In this document: in pieces, positions 35,033-43,590 of the stretch | Layout of the letters: every line of letters starts with the position of its first letter | How positions within the stretch are numbered: the stretch's first letter is position 1 | Origin: Opacimonas sp040514355 | GTDB taxonomy: Bacteria > Pseudomonadota > Gammaproteobacteria > Enterobacterales > Alteromonadaceae | DNA length: 64,000 nt | Direction of reading: 5' to 3' | Assembly (NCBI GenBank): GCA_040514355.1 | Contig: JBEVCF010000104.1 | Span: 1-64,000, forward strand | The notes under the pieces: generated by a model | Seen by the model: only the letters and a program-made list of their open reading frames with translations | Told to the model about the DNA's origin: nothing | The model's database searches: none | Translations under genes and position numbers: made by a program

Positions 35033-36412
35033 ATGCCTATTGTAGCAAGATTACCCAACACATGGATAAAAAAATTGAGTAACGGTATTACACAACAATT
35101 AGACGATATCAAAACGGCAGTTGCTGACGTCCTAGCCTTAGCCAAACAAAAGGGCGCTACCCAGGCAGAAGCGAGCATGTCCAAGGTCCAAGGTATTGCG
35201 GTCTCTGCGCGTATGCAGGAGGTCGAAACAGTAGAATTTACCAATGATGGTGGGTTGGGGATCTCGGTGTATGTCGGCAAGAAAAAAGGCTCGGCATCCA
35301 CGGCGGATCTCAGTCATGACGCCCTTGCGTTGGCGGTCTCCAAAGCCATAGAGATCGCAAAATATACTGAAGAAGACCCATGTAATGGGCTTGCTGATGA
35401 GGCGCTGTTAGCGACAGATATTCCGGATTGTGACTTATATCATCCCGTTGCGCTAGATACCGAAGCAGGTCTAGCACTTGCATTAGAAACGGAACGCTAC
35501 GCCCTAGACAGCGATCCCCGCATAACCAACTCCGATGGTGCGTCATACAATGCCAATATCGGCTGTCGCGTGTATGGTAACTCACATGGTTTTCTAGCAG
35601 GTTATCCGTCGACGCGTTATTCCACCAGCTGTGTTGTGATTGCCGAAGAAAATGGCGATATGCAACGTGATTATGCCTACACGGTAGACCGGATCGCAGA
35701 CCGCCTAAAAAGCACAGAAAAAATCGGCAAAGAGGCGGCCAAGCATGCCCTCTCTCGCTTAGGCGCGGAAAAAGTCAAAACGGGCAAATATCCAGTTATG
35801 TTTGACAGTCAAATCGCTGGATCTTTGTTCGGCCATCTAGTTTCGGCTATTTCTGGTGGCAGTCTATACCGCAAATCGTCATTCTTACTCGACAGTGTGA
35901 ACACGCAAATATTGCCCGAGTGGATGACGATAACCGAGCAGCCTCACCTGCCACAAGCACTCGCCTCATCACCGTTTGATCATGAAGGCGTGGCTACGAT
36001 TGACCGCACGATTGTCGCTGACGGTATTCTACAGCTCTATCTCATGACCACCTATTCTGGCCGAAAAATGAACCTACCCTCTACCGGTCACGCCGGCGGT
36101 GTACACAATTGGCAGATCAACACCACCCACCCTGACCAAGCGAGTTTGCTCAAAGACATGGGTACAGGTGTCTTAGTAACAGAGCTAATGGGACAAGGCG
36201 TGAACGGTGTCACCGGTGATTATTCTCGTGGTGCAGCAGGTTTTTGGGTAGAAAACGGCGTGATCCAATATCCTATCAGTGAATTTACCATTGCCAGTAA
36301 TCTCAAAGACATGTTATTGAATATTGTCGGTGTCGGGGGTGATATTGAACGCCGTGGTTCAATGTTTACTGGTTCAGTGCTATTAAGTGAAATGCAAATC
36401 GCGGGGGAATAA
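35033..36412 (+). CDS. pmbA: Metalloprotease subunit TldE (PmbA)
   Basis: A 459-residue partner of TldD. It shares the TldD fold but lacks the HExxxH zinc motif, as expected for TldE; conserved blocks are RMQEVETVEFTNDGGLGISVY, EENGDMQRDYAYT, STGHAGGVHNW and TELMGQGVNGVTGDYSRGAAGFWVENG. The frame is open from 34895, but that part is antisense to darP; ATG 35033 leaves about ten residues more than E. coli PmbA (450). No strong ribosome binding site is seen. A long symmetrical terminator follows. Confidence 0.94.
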   Translation: MPIVARLPNTWIKKLSNGITQQLDDIKTAVADVLALAKQKGATQAEASMSKVQGIAVSARMQEVETVEFTNDGGLGISVYVGKKKGSASTADLSHDALALAVSKAIEIAKYTEEDPCNGLADEALLATDIPDCDLYHPVALDTEAGLALALETERYALDSDPRITNSDGASYNANIGCRVYGNSHGFLAGYPSTRYSTSCVVIAEENGDMQRDYAYTVDRIADRLKSTEKIGKEAAKHALSRLGAEKVKTGKYPVMFDSQIAGSLFGHLVSAISGGSLYRKSSFLLDSVNTQILPEWMTITEQPHLPQALASSPFDHEGVATIDRTIVADGILQLYLMTTYSGRKMNLPSTGHAGGVHNWQINTTHPDQASLLKDMGTGVLVTELMGQGVNGVTGDYSRGAAGFWVENGVIQYPISEFTIASNLKDMLLNIVGVGGDIERRGSMFTGSVLLSEMQIAGE

Positions 36413-36428
36413 TCCCTCGCTCGAATAA

Positions 36429-36466
36429 AAAGCCCCTGCAAGACTCTCCACTTGCAGGGGCTTTCT
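36429..36466. terminator. Bidirectional terminator between tldE and pntB
   Basis: A 14-bp perfect stem, AAAGCCCCTGCAAG (36429-36442) with CTTGCAGGGGCTTT (36451-36464), and an eight-base loop. A/T-rich tails on both sides suit the two convergent genes. Confidence 0.9.
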
Positions 36467-36479
36467 AATACCTTGTACG

Positions 36480-37868
36480 TTAACTATCGCCAAACTCTCT
36501 GACTAAAGCATTCACCGTTTCTTTGGCATCACCTAAGATCATTTGCGTGTTATCTTTGAAGAACAAGGGATTATCCACGCCAGCGAAACCCGCATTCGCA
36601 GAACGCTTCAACACAAAGACTGTCTTTGCACGATACACTTCAATGATCGGCATACCATAGATTGGAGAACCTTCCATTTCCTTCGCGGCTGGGTTGACGA
36701 CGTCGTTTGCTCCTATGACCATAACCACATCATAACTCTCCATATTAGGATTAACCTCATCCATTTCATACAACAGTTCGTAAGGGACATCCGCTTCGGC
36801 TAACAAGACGTTCATGTGACCCGGCATCCGACCCGCAACTGGGTGGATCGCATAGTTCACGGTGCAGTTGTTATTTTCTAGTTGCATCTGCAATTCACGC
36901 ACAGCGTGTTGAGCTTGTGCTACCGCCATCCCGTAACCCGGCACGACCAACACAGACTGTGCCGCTTCCAAAATATAGAATGCATCTTGCGCATCCATAA
37001 TTTTCACTTCACCGGTAATTGCTTGCGCATTGTCCACCGGCTCGGCAAAACCAGACAACAAGACATTCATCAGCGAGCGGTTCATTGCTTTACACATGAT
37101 GTTGGTCAAAATGATACCCGAAGCCCCAACTAACAGACCAGTGACGATTAAAATCGTGTTATTCACCGCTAAACCAGCTGCGGTTGCCGCTAGACCTGAA
37201 TAAGAGTTGAGTAAGGCGATCACCACCGGCATATCTGCACCACCAATCGAAATCGTCGCCCAAATACCAAAACTAAGGGCTAGTAAAATGGCACAGGTCA
37301 ACCAAAGATCACTATCAGGGTTGTTGACAAACAGCGCGCCTACGACCAAAAAGCCAACCAAATGCGCAATACTCAATTGACGCAGACCTTTGAAAATAAC
37401 CGCCTTTGAGCCCAGTTTGCCAGATAGTTTGCCCCACGCAACCACCGAGCCTGAGAACGTGATACCACCGATTAAAATGGAGAGGAATACTGTGGTGAAG
37501 ACAAAGCCTCCGGCCGTAGCAAAACCAAACGCATCCATACCCGTGATAGTAGACCAACCCACACATAAGGACGCAAGGCCACCAAAACCGTTAAACAGCG
37601 ACACCATTTCAGGCATAGCGGTCATCTCAACACTCTTTGCTTTGTAAGCGCCGTAACCGCCACCAATGATACAACCCAGTACAATCCACTCATACGTGAG
37701 GATATCTTGGTGCAATAGTGTCACGATCACCGCGATAAACATACCAACAGCAGAAATCAAGTTGCCGCGTTTGGCCGTATCAGGATGACTGAGTAGTTTT
37801 AAACCAATAATAAATAAGGCTGCGACCAAGGCATACGCCAAATTGATCAATAACTCGATACCTTCCAT
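36480..37868 (-). CDS. pntB: NAD(P) transhydrogenase subunit beta
   Basis: A 462-residue inner-membrane subunit of proton-translocating transhydrogenase (NADH + NADP+ to NAD+ + NADPH, driven by proton motive force). The first 260 residues carry about eight membrane helices; the C-terminal NADP(H)-binding domain shows VPGYGMAVAQAQ, HPVAGRMPGHMNVLLAEA and VMVIGANDVVNPAA, with FVLKRSANAGFAGVDN near the end. The length is exactly that of E. coli PntB. Three bases after pntAB. Confidence 0.97.
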   Translation of the reverse strand: MEGIELLINLAYALVAALFIIGLKLLSHPDTAKRGNLISAVGMFIAVIVTLLHQDILTYEWIVLGCIIGGGYGAYKAKSVEMTAMPEMVSLFNGFGGLASLCVGWSTITGMDAFGFATAGGFVFTTVFLSILIGGITFSGSVVAWGKLSGKLGSKAVIFKGLRQLSIAHLVGFLVVGALFVNNPDSDLWLTCAILLALSFGIWATISIGGADMPVVIALLNSYSGLAATAAGLAVNNTILIVTGLLVGASGIILTNIMCKAMNRSLMNVLLSGFAEPVDNAQAITGEVKIMDAQDAFYILEAAQSVLVVPGYGMAVAQAQHAVRELQMQLENNNCTVNYAIHPVAGRMPGHMNVLLAEADVPYELLYEMDEVNPNMESYDVVMVIGANDVVNPAAKEMEGSPIYGMPIIEVYRAKTVFVLKRSANAGFAGVDNPLFFKDNTQMILGDAKETVNALVREFGDS

Positions 37869-37871
37869 GCC

Positions 37872-38159
37872 TTAGTCTTCCTTCTTTTTCTTTTTAAACA
37901 TACTCAACATGCGGTCAGTTACCATGTACCCACCAATCACGTTGATACTGGCCATGGCCACTGCAATCGTTCCCAAAATCGTCGTCAACACATTATTTTC
38001 GCCACCCGATGCAGCCAACGCGCCAATTAGCGTAATACCAGAGATAGCATTCGAACCTGACATCAGTGGTGTGTGCAGAGTAGCAGGTACTTTACGGATC
38101 AATTCAAAGCCCAAGAATGCAGCTAAGATGACGATGAATAACAAATAAATGAGTTCCAT
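37872..38159 (-). CDS. pntAB: NAD(P) transhydrogenase alpha, membrane part (split)
   Basis: A 95-residue protein with three membrane helices, equal to the C-terminal membrane domain of E. coli PntA. The LIRKVPATLHTPLMSGSNAISGI block is diagnostic. In this genome PntA is in two pieces, as in alphaproteobacteria. Three-base gaps on both sides show a tight pntAA-pntAB-pntB operon. The C-terminal KKKKKED tail is cytoplasmic. Confidence 0.95.
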   Translation of the reverse strand: MELIYLLFIVILAAFLGFELIRKVPATLHTPLMSGSNAISGITLIGALAASGGENNVLTTILGTIAVAMASINVIGGYMVTDRMLSMFKKKKKED

Positions 38160-38162
38160 GGT

Positions 38163-39320
38163 TTATGCTCCTTTGACTACGTTGAGTAGCATGTCATTGC
38201 GGATTTCACCACCGTGTGTAATCACACTTTGGGCCAAAATTTCATCCGCCAAATCCAAATCAAACTGGTTGGTTTCAGCATCATAAAATTCATCAATCAA
38301 GTTATACACATTATTGGCATACATATTCGATGCGTCTTTGGCGACGGCTTGACTCCAGTTACCTAAACCAATAACCGTGACGCCATTAACAATGATGGTC
38401 TCTCCCGCTACTGAACCTTCTACATTACCGCCTGAACTTGCAGCCATATCCACAACAACAGACCCAGGACGCATCAAGGCTAAGGTATCTTGGTTAATCA
38501 ATACCGGAGGCTTACGACCAAACAACTGAGCGGTTGTGATCACAATATCTGCATCGGCAATCGCATCTTGTTGTGCTGCAATTTGAATGTGTTTTTGCTC
38601 TTCAGTGAGCTCTTTGGCATAACCATCTTTGGTTTGTCCTGTCTCGCCAATATCGATGTGTAAGAATTTACCACCGAGTGACTCAACTTGTTCTGCCACG
38701 ACTGGACGCGTGTCATAGGCCAATACACTGGCACCTAAGCGCTTGGCGGTCGCAATCGCTTGTAAACCTGCGACACCGGCACCAATTACAAACACTTTCG
38801 CTGGCTTGATGGTGCCAGAAGGCGTCATCATCATCGGTAAAATCGACGGTAAGTGTGTGGCGGCTTGCATTACCATGACGTAGCCTGCCAAACTAGATTG
38901 CGAACTCAAGGCATCCATCTTTTGGGCACGCGTTGAGCGTGGGATCATCTCAATGCTCAAGGTAGAGAGTTGCTTGATCGCCATTTCCTGTACCAAGGAA
39001 ATATTAAAAAAAGGATCAATATGCCCCAGCACAATCGTATTGGCAGAGATGTGCGCTAATTCTTCAGTGCTTGGACGATTGACAAATGCGATCACATCGG
39101 CTGTGCCAAAAGCGGCGGTGCGGTCGTTTACAATCACGGCACCTGCGGCTTCATAATCAGCGTCGCTGCAGCCAATATGATGACCGGCGCCACTTTCAAC
39201 CAAAATGTTAATGCCTTTTTGTACGAATTTTTTAACGCTTTCAGGGGTTGCCGCAACGCGTTTTTCCTCAGCTAATTCGACAATGGGACTATTGCCTTCA
39301 TTGGGGACTAATAACTTCAA
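38163..39320 (-). CDS. pntAA: NAD(P) transhydrogenase alpha, NAD-binding part (split)
   Basis: A 385-residue soluble NAD(H)-binding domain. The alanine-dehydrogenase-like N-terminus (VELAEEKRVAATPESVKKF), the Rossmann motif VIGAGVAGLQAIATAKRLGA (about 173-192) and the mobile-loop region are present. The start codon is TTG at 39320: AGGAG sits six bases upstream and the family N-terminus aligns here, so the unusual start is well supported. A dyad lies upstream at 39349-39366 and a weak promoter-like pair, TTGTGA/TATTAC, further up on this strand. Confidence 0.95.
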   Translation of the reverse strand: MKLLVPNEGNSPIVELAEEKRVAATPESVKKFVQKGINILVESGAGHHIGCSDADYEAAGAVIVNDRTAAFGTADVIAFVNRPSTEELAHISANTIVLGHIDPFFNISLVQEMAIKQLSTLSIEMIPRSTRAQKMDALSSQSSLAGYVMVMQAATHLPSILPMMMTPSGTIKPAKVFVIGAGVAGLQAIATAKRLGASVLAYDTRPVVAEQVESLGGKFLHIDIGETGQTKDGYAKELTEEQKHIQIAAQQDAIADADIVITTAQLFGRKPPVLINQDTLALMRPGSVVVDMAASSGGNVEGSVAGETIIVNGVTVIGLGNWSQAVAKDASNMYANNVYNLIDEFYDAETNQFDLDLADEILAQSVITHGGEIRNDMLLNVVKGA

Positions 39321-39348
39321 AATTTTCTCCTAAAAATTTGAAATTTAG

Positions 39349-39366
39349 ATAGACATGTAAGTCTAT
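39349..39366. promoter_or_regulatory. Dyad in the pntAA leader
   Basis: ATAGAC (39349-39354), six-base spacer, GTCTAT (39361-39366). It can be extended three pairs (TAG/CTA) with one bulge. It lies 29-46 bases before the TTG start, so it could be an operator or a 5'-leader hairpin. Confidence 0.35.
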
Positions 39367-39494
39367 GCTAGACAGTGTCCCCTTTATATCAGTAATAGGA
39401 TGAAAGTATATAGTTCACAAGTAGTAGTACCGTGACTGTTTTGTTAATACAGCGTTAATTTGTCAGTACTTATGTTGTAGTTGTTTATCATTTA

Positions 39495-39509
39495 TGTTGC
39501 ACTGCAACA
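39495..39509. repeat. Palindrome just after the rsmJ stop
   Basis: TGTTGCA (39495-39501), one central base, TGCAACA (39503-39509): seven perfect pairs about one base. No T tract follows on the rsmJ strand, so it is either a weak transcript end or a binding site. It lies about 180 bases from pntAA. Confidence 0.4.
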
Positions 39510-39514
39510 AAAGT

Positions 39515-40399
39515 CTAAGATAGGTATACATCAAAGCGATGCTTTTTGCCTTTGATTTGCATTGAAGGAGGTTGTCCTTGTAAAAAATCAGCATAGTTGG
39601 GGCGTTTGACCACGACACGCTTCTTGGCCAGTGCAAGAGCCGGTGTGAGTAAATCATCAGCGTCTTCATCAAAGCCCAATAGTGTTTGAAACATCTTCAT
39701 GGGCTTTTTTACCGCCGCAGATTTCTTTTTATGTGGGAACATGGGGTCGAGATACACCACATCCACCGGTTGTTGTGTGAAGCCGTTAGCTAATACCGTA
39801 GGCGCGTGACCACAGACCAAACCCAAACGTTGCGCGATATCTGATTCAGGTGCATGTTGGTGGAGACGCTGCAGACCATCACACAACAAGGCACACACCA
39901 CATTGGTGCGCTCAACCATGGTGACATGGCAACCCACGGCAGCTAACACAAAACTATCAGTACCCAGCCCCGCTGTCGCATCCACCACATGCAAACTGGT
40001 TTGGCCTTTGACCCCAACGGCTTTGGCGATCGCTTCATTGCGCCCTCCTCCCTTATCTTTGCGATACGCAAGTGCCGGTGAAGTAAAATCCACTTGCAGT
40101 GGCAACATCTTTTGGTCATTGTCATCACACAGTCCCAAGCCTGCTTCCCCCCACGTCAATACCAAACCAGGCTCGGGAATGGGGGCGTATTGTGTTATAG
40201 GATTGAGCTGGAAGTGTTCGGCAAAGTGGGCGACTTTATCAACAAATGTCGGCTTGTACTCACTGGGCATAGCACTGTCGACTCGGATGGGAAATCCCCC
40301 TGTCTGAGCGTGTAATACCCGTAGCTCACCCATCATATGCGGTAATGAATTGGCGTGTAGCGAGTATAAATGTTGCTGTTGTAAAGTTGTATTAGGCAT
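39515..40399 (-). CDS. rsmJ: 16S rRNA m2G1516 methyltransferase RsmJ
   Basis: A 294-residue SAM-dependent methyltransferase. The SAM-binding motif VVDATAGLGTDSFVLAAVG, the GGGRNEAIAKAVG block before it, and the catalytic-type YLDPMFPHKKKSA motif match E. coli RsmJ (YhiQ, 250 residues); the extra length is an N-terminal extension. It methylates G1516 near the decoding site. ATG 40399 overlaps the recG stop by eight bases. The longer open frame upstream is recG sequence in another frame. Confidence 0.92.
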   Translation of the reverse strand: MPNTTLQQQHLYSLHANSLPHMMGELRVLHAQTGGFPIRVDSAMPSEYKPTFVDKVAHFAEHFQLNPITQYAPIPEPGLVLTWGEAGLGLCDDNDQKMLPLQVDFTSPALAYRKDKGGGRNEAIAKAVGVKGQTSLHVVDATAGLGTDSFVLAAVGCHVTMVERTNVVCALLCDGLQRLHQHAPESDIAQRLGLVCGHAPTVLANGFTQQPVDVVYLDPMFPHKKKSAAVKKPMKMFQTLLGFDEDADDLLTPALALAKKRVVVKRPNYADFLQGQPPSMQIKGKKHRFDVYLS

Positions 40400-42479
40400 T
40401 GGAATAATGCTCTCGATGGGCCAGCCAGCGATTAATAATGGCGGTCGTATGTGAAGGGTAATGTTCAAACACATGCGCGGCGAGTTTTTGTACTTGCTCG
40501 ATCATATGTCCATCTCTGACTAAGTCGGCAATTTTCAGATCGGCCAGTCCCGTTTGTTTCGTGCCTAAGATTTCACCTGGACCTCGAATTTCAAGATCCA
40601 TTTGGGCAATATAAAATCCATCATTGGATTCGCGCAAGACCCCCAAACGCTTGGTGGCCGTTTTGGACAAGTTGCCGTCATACATCAAGACACAGTGACT
40701 TTCCACTGAGCCTCGCCCTACTCGTCCGCGCAATTGATGCAGTTGCGCCAAGCCTAAACGCTCTGGGTTTTCAATGATCATCAAAGACGCATTGGGGACA
40801 TCAACTCCAACTTCGATTACTGTCGTTGCAACTAATACATCCAGTTCGCCCTTTTTAAATGCCTGCATGATCGCTTGTTTGTCTTTGGCATGTAAGCGAC
40901 CATGCACCAAGCCAATTCGTAAATCTGGTAAGGCGGTTTGCAAGGCCACAAATGTATCCTCGGCGGCTTGGCTTTGTAAGACTTCCGATTCTTCAATCAA
41001 CGTACACACCCAATATACTTGTCGCTTTGCCTCTGTGACTGAGCGGTGCACCCGTGCAATGATTTCATCGCGACGCGCATTGGGAATGACTACCGTTTTG
41101 ACTGGCGTGCGCCCTGGTGGTAGTTCATCAATGATCGATGTATCTAGATCCGCATAAGCCGTCATAGCTAAGGTTCGCGGAATGGGTGTAGCGGTCATCA
41201 CTAACTGGTGAGGGAAACGGCCTTGTTGTTCCCCTTTTTCACGCAACGCTAAGCGTTGATGCACACCAAATCGGTGCTGCTCGTCGATAATCACCATCGC
41301 TAGGTTCTTATATTGGACTTTATCTTGAAACACGGCATGGGTGCCAACCAAAAAATGAATATCCCCAGAGGACAAAGCCTCCAACACGCTGTCTCTGGCT
41401 TTGCCTTTGAGCTTGCCTGCCAGCCAGCCGACCTTGATCCCCAAGGGCTGAAGCCACTGACTAAAATTGTTAGCATGTTGTTCTGCCAACAACTCCGTAG
41501 GCGCCATTAACACCACCTGATATCCAGCAGCAATGGCTGGTAGTGCGGCTAGAGCGGCCACCAAGGTTTTACCTGAGCCAACATCACCTTGTACCAAACG
41601 CATCATGGGATAGGGTTGTTGCAAATCGTACATAATCTCTCTGACAACACGGGATTGCGCATTGGTGGGCGAGAATGGCAAAGTCGCCAAGAACTGTTGT
41701 TGTAGAGTGTCATCACTAGGCAGCGCAAAGCCTGGTTGTACTTCATTGTTAGCGCGCATTTGTAATATGCTCAGGTGATGCGCCATTAACTCTTCCAAAA
41801 TTAAACGTTGCTGCGCAGGGTGTTTTCCCTCAGACAACAGCTCTAACGACACATCAGGGGTGGGCCGGTGCACCAGCAACAAGGCTTCTTGTAAACTCAA
41901 TTGCGCATCATACAAACCAGCTGGCAATAATTCAGCCAACGCACCTTGTTTTAAGGCCAATAAAGCTTGTTCGGTCAAATTCCGCAGGGTGATTTGTTTA
42001 ATCCCTTCTGTCGCTGGATAAACCGGTGTCAAACTATCTGCAACCGTAACGATTTCACCAGCTTGAACAATTTTGTACTCTGGATGGGCAATCTCAAGTC
42101 CATGTTTACCCCGACGAAACTCGCCGTAAGCGCGCATGCTTTGTCCCACCGCCATGGCATTTTTTTGCGCAGCGTTAAAATAGAAAAACCGACATGTCAC
42201 CGTGCCCGTCGCATCAGCTAGTTTGACGACCAACGCGCGCCGACGCCCAAATGTGACTTCGCTGTGTGTGATTTCCCCTTGGATAGAGGCATGCAACCCG
42301 TGATGCAGATCACAGATGTTGTATATACGGGTGCGATCTTCATAGCGATGGGGTAAGTGAAACAACACATCTTGGATCGTATGCAGGCCAAACGCACGCA
42401 GCTTTTCGGCCATTTTTGGGCCGACGCCTTTTAACTCGCTAACTGGTCGATGTCCTAACGCACCTGCCACTTGGCTCAT
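40392..42479 (-). CDS. recG: ATP-dependent DNA helicase RecG
   Basis: A 695-residue branched-DNA helicase that reverses forks and processes Holliday junctions. The N-terminal wedge domain (OB fold, about 50-150) precedes Walker A GDVGSGKT (298-305), the DEQH box (399-402), TATPIPRTLAM and the C-terminal TRG-type hairpin segment. Length is close to E. coli RecG (693). In the conserved spoT-trmH-recG order, 19 bases after trmH. Confidence 0.97.
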   Translation of the reverse strand: MSQVAGALGHRPVSELKGVGPKMAEKLRAFGLHTIQDVLFHLPHRYEDRTRIYNICDLHHGLHASIQGEITHSEVTFGRRRALVVKLADATGTVTCRFFYFNAAQKNAMAVGQSMRAYGEFRRGKHGLEIAHPEYKIVQAGEIVTVADSLTPVYPATEGIKQITLRNLTEQALLALKQGALAELLPAGLYDAQLSLQEALLLVHRPTPDVSLELLSEGKHPAQQRLILEELMAHHLSILQMRANNEVQPGFALPSDDTLQQQFLATLPFSPTNAQSRVVREIMYDLQQPYPMMRLVQGDVGSGKTLVAALAALPAIAAGYQVVLMAPTELLAEQHANNFSQWLQPLGIKVGWLAGKLKGKARDSVLEALSSGDIHFLVGTHAVFQDKVQYKNLAMVIIDEQHRFGVHQRLALREKGEQQGRFPHQLVMTATPIPRTLAMTAYADLDTSIIDELPPGRTPVKTVVIPNARRDEIIARVHRSVTEAKRQVYWVCTLIEESEVLQSQAAEDTFVALQTALPDLRIGLVHGRLHAKDKQAIMQAFKKGELDVLVATTVIEVGVDVPNASLMIIENPERLGLAQLHQLRGRVGRGSVESHCVLMYDGNLSKTATKRLGVLRESNDGFYIAQMDLEIRGPGEILGTKQTGLADLKIADLVRDGHMIEQVQKLAAHVFEHYPSHTTAIINRWLAHREHYSNA

Positions 42480-42498
42480 GGGCGATCCTTGAAGGTTG

Positions 42499-43191
42499 TT
42501 ATGATTTTATTTTGCCACAGCGTAAGGCTTCCCACCAACTGTCATCAGCTTCAATTTCACCTTGTGCATTGATTTGCGGATAGGGTAATTTGCCGTGGCG
42601 TAGCCATTGCTTATAAATCAGTGGGTGGCCGCCTTTGAACAGCACGGCTTGGCATTGCGCTTCTGTTAAATGTTGCACGTCATACATGCCTGCAACTTGA
42701 CGCTGACGTTGCGCTTCGTACAAGATTAACGCCGCCGCGACTGACACATTAAGCGACTGGGTCATGCCCATCATCGGGATCACGATTTCGTGATCAGCTT
42801 GTGCAATAGCTGTCTCGGTCGCACCGTATTTTTCTTGTCCCAAGATAATCGCGGTCGGTTGGGTGTAATCGATATCGCGATAATCCACCGCAGCATCTGA
42901 AAGATGCGTGACCAAGATTTGTTTGCCCTCCCCTTTGAGATGGGTCACGGCGTCATTGATATTATCGTGCGAATGCAAATCGACCCAGTCATGTGCTCCC
43001 ATAGATGTACCGCGCCGTGTGGCAATATTTTGATACCACACAGCATGGATATGTTGCACACCAACCGCATCACAGGAACGGATAACCGCTGATACATTAT
43101 GCGGTTTGTGCACTTCCTCCATGAGAACTGTCAAGTCCGTTTGGCGCAACGCAAGCATGTTGCGAATACGCTGGTAACGTTCTGGTGACAT
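42499..43191 (-). CDS. trmH: tRNA (Gm18) 2'-O-methyltransferase TrmH
   Basis: A 230-residue SPOUT-class methyltransferase modifying G18 of tRNAs. The N-terminal HKPHNVSAVIRSCDAVG block and the knotted C-terminal motifs ILGQEKYGAT and IPMMGMTQSLNVSVAAALILYEA are diagnostic. The length matches E. coli TrmH (229), and its place between spoT and recG is the same. RidA intervenes between spoT and trmH here; spacing to ridA is four bases. Confidence 0.95.
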   Translation of the reverse strand: MSPERYQRIRNMLALRQTDLTVLMEEVHKPHNVSAVIRSCDAVGVQHIHAVWYQNIATRRGTSMGAHDWVDLHSHDNINDAVTHLKGEGKQILVTHLSDAAVDYRDIDYTQPTAIILGQEKYGATETAIAQADHEIVIPMMGMTQSLNVSVAAALILYEAQRQRQVAGMYDVQHLTEAQCQAVLFKGGHPLIYKQWLRHGKLPYPQINAQGEIEADDSWWEALRCGKIKS

Positions 43192-43195
43192 ACGC

Positions 43196-43582
43196 TTACT
43201 CGGCGAGTTCTAATACGCCATCAATTTCGATTTGTGCACCTTTTGGCAACGCGGCCACTTGCACAGCGGCACGAGCTGGGTAAGGCTTAGAGAAATACTG
43301 TGACATAATGTCATTGACGGTGGCAAAGTGGCCTAGGTCGATTAAGAAAATATTCACTTTTACCATGTCGTTCAAATCACCACCGGCGGCTTCACATACC
43401 GCAGCGAGATTTTTAAATACCTGATGAGCTTGCTCAGCAAAGTCTTCAGATACAAATTCCATCGTTTCTGGGTCGAGAGGAATTTGCCCCGATAAATAGA
43501 CAGTAGTACCGGTTTTAATCGCCTGGTTATAAGTGCCAATTGCAGCTGGTGCTTGGTCTGTGTGTACAACACTTTTTGTCAT
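43196..43582 (-). CDS. ridA: RidA family enamine/imine deaminase
   Basis: A 128-residue trimeric enzyme that hydrolyses reactive 2-aminoacrylate-type enamines to 2-keto acids. The family arginine R104 (YPARAAVQVAALP) that binds the substrate carboxylate is present, as are the SGQIPLDPET and GGDLNDMVKVNIFL blocks. It sits between spoT and trmH, eight bases from spoT; this insertion is common in marine gammaproteobacteria, and its functional tie to ppGpp is unproven. Confidence 0.94.
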   Translation of the reverse strand: MTKSVVHTDQAPAAIGTYNQAIKTGTTVYLSGQIPLDPETMEFVSEDFAEQAHQVFKNLAAVCEAAGGDLNDMVKVNIFLIDLGHFATVNDIMSQYFSKPYPARAAVQVAALPKGAQIEIDGVLELAE

Positions 43583-43590
43583 GATCTTTC

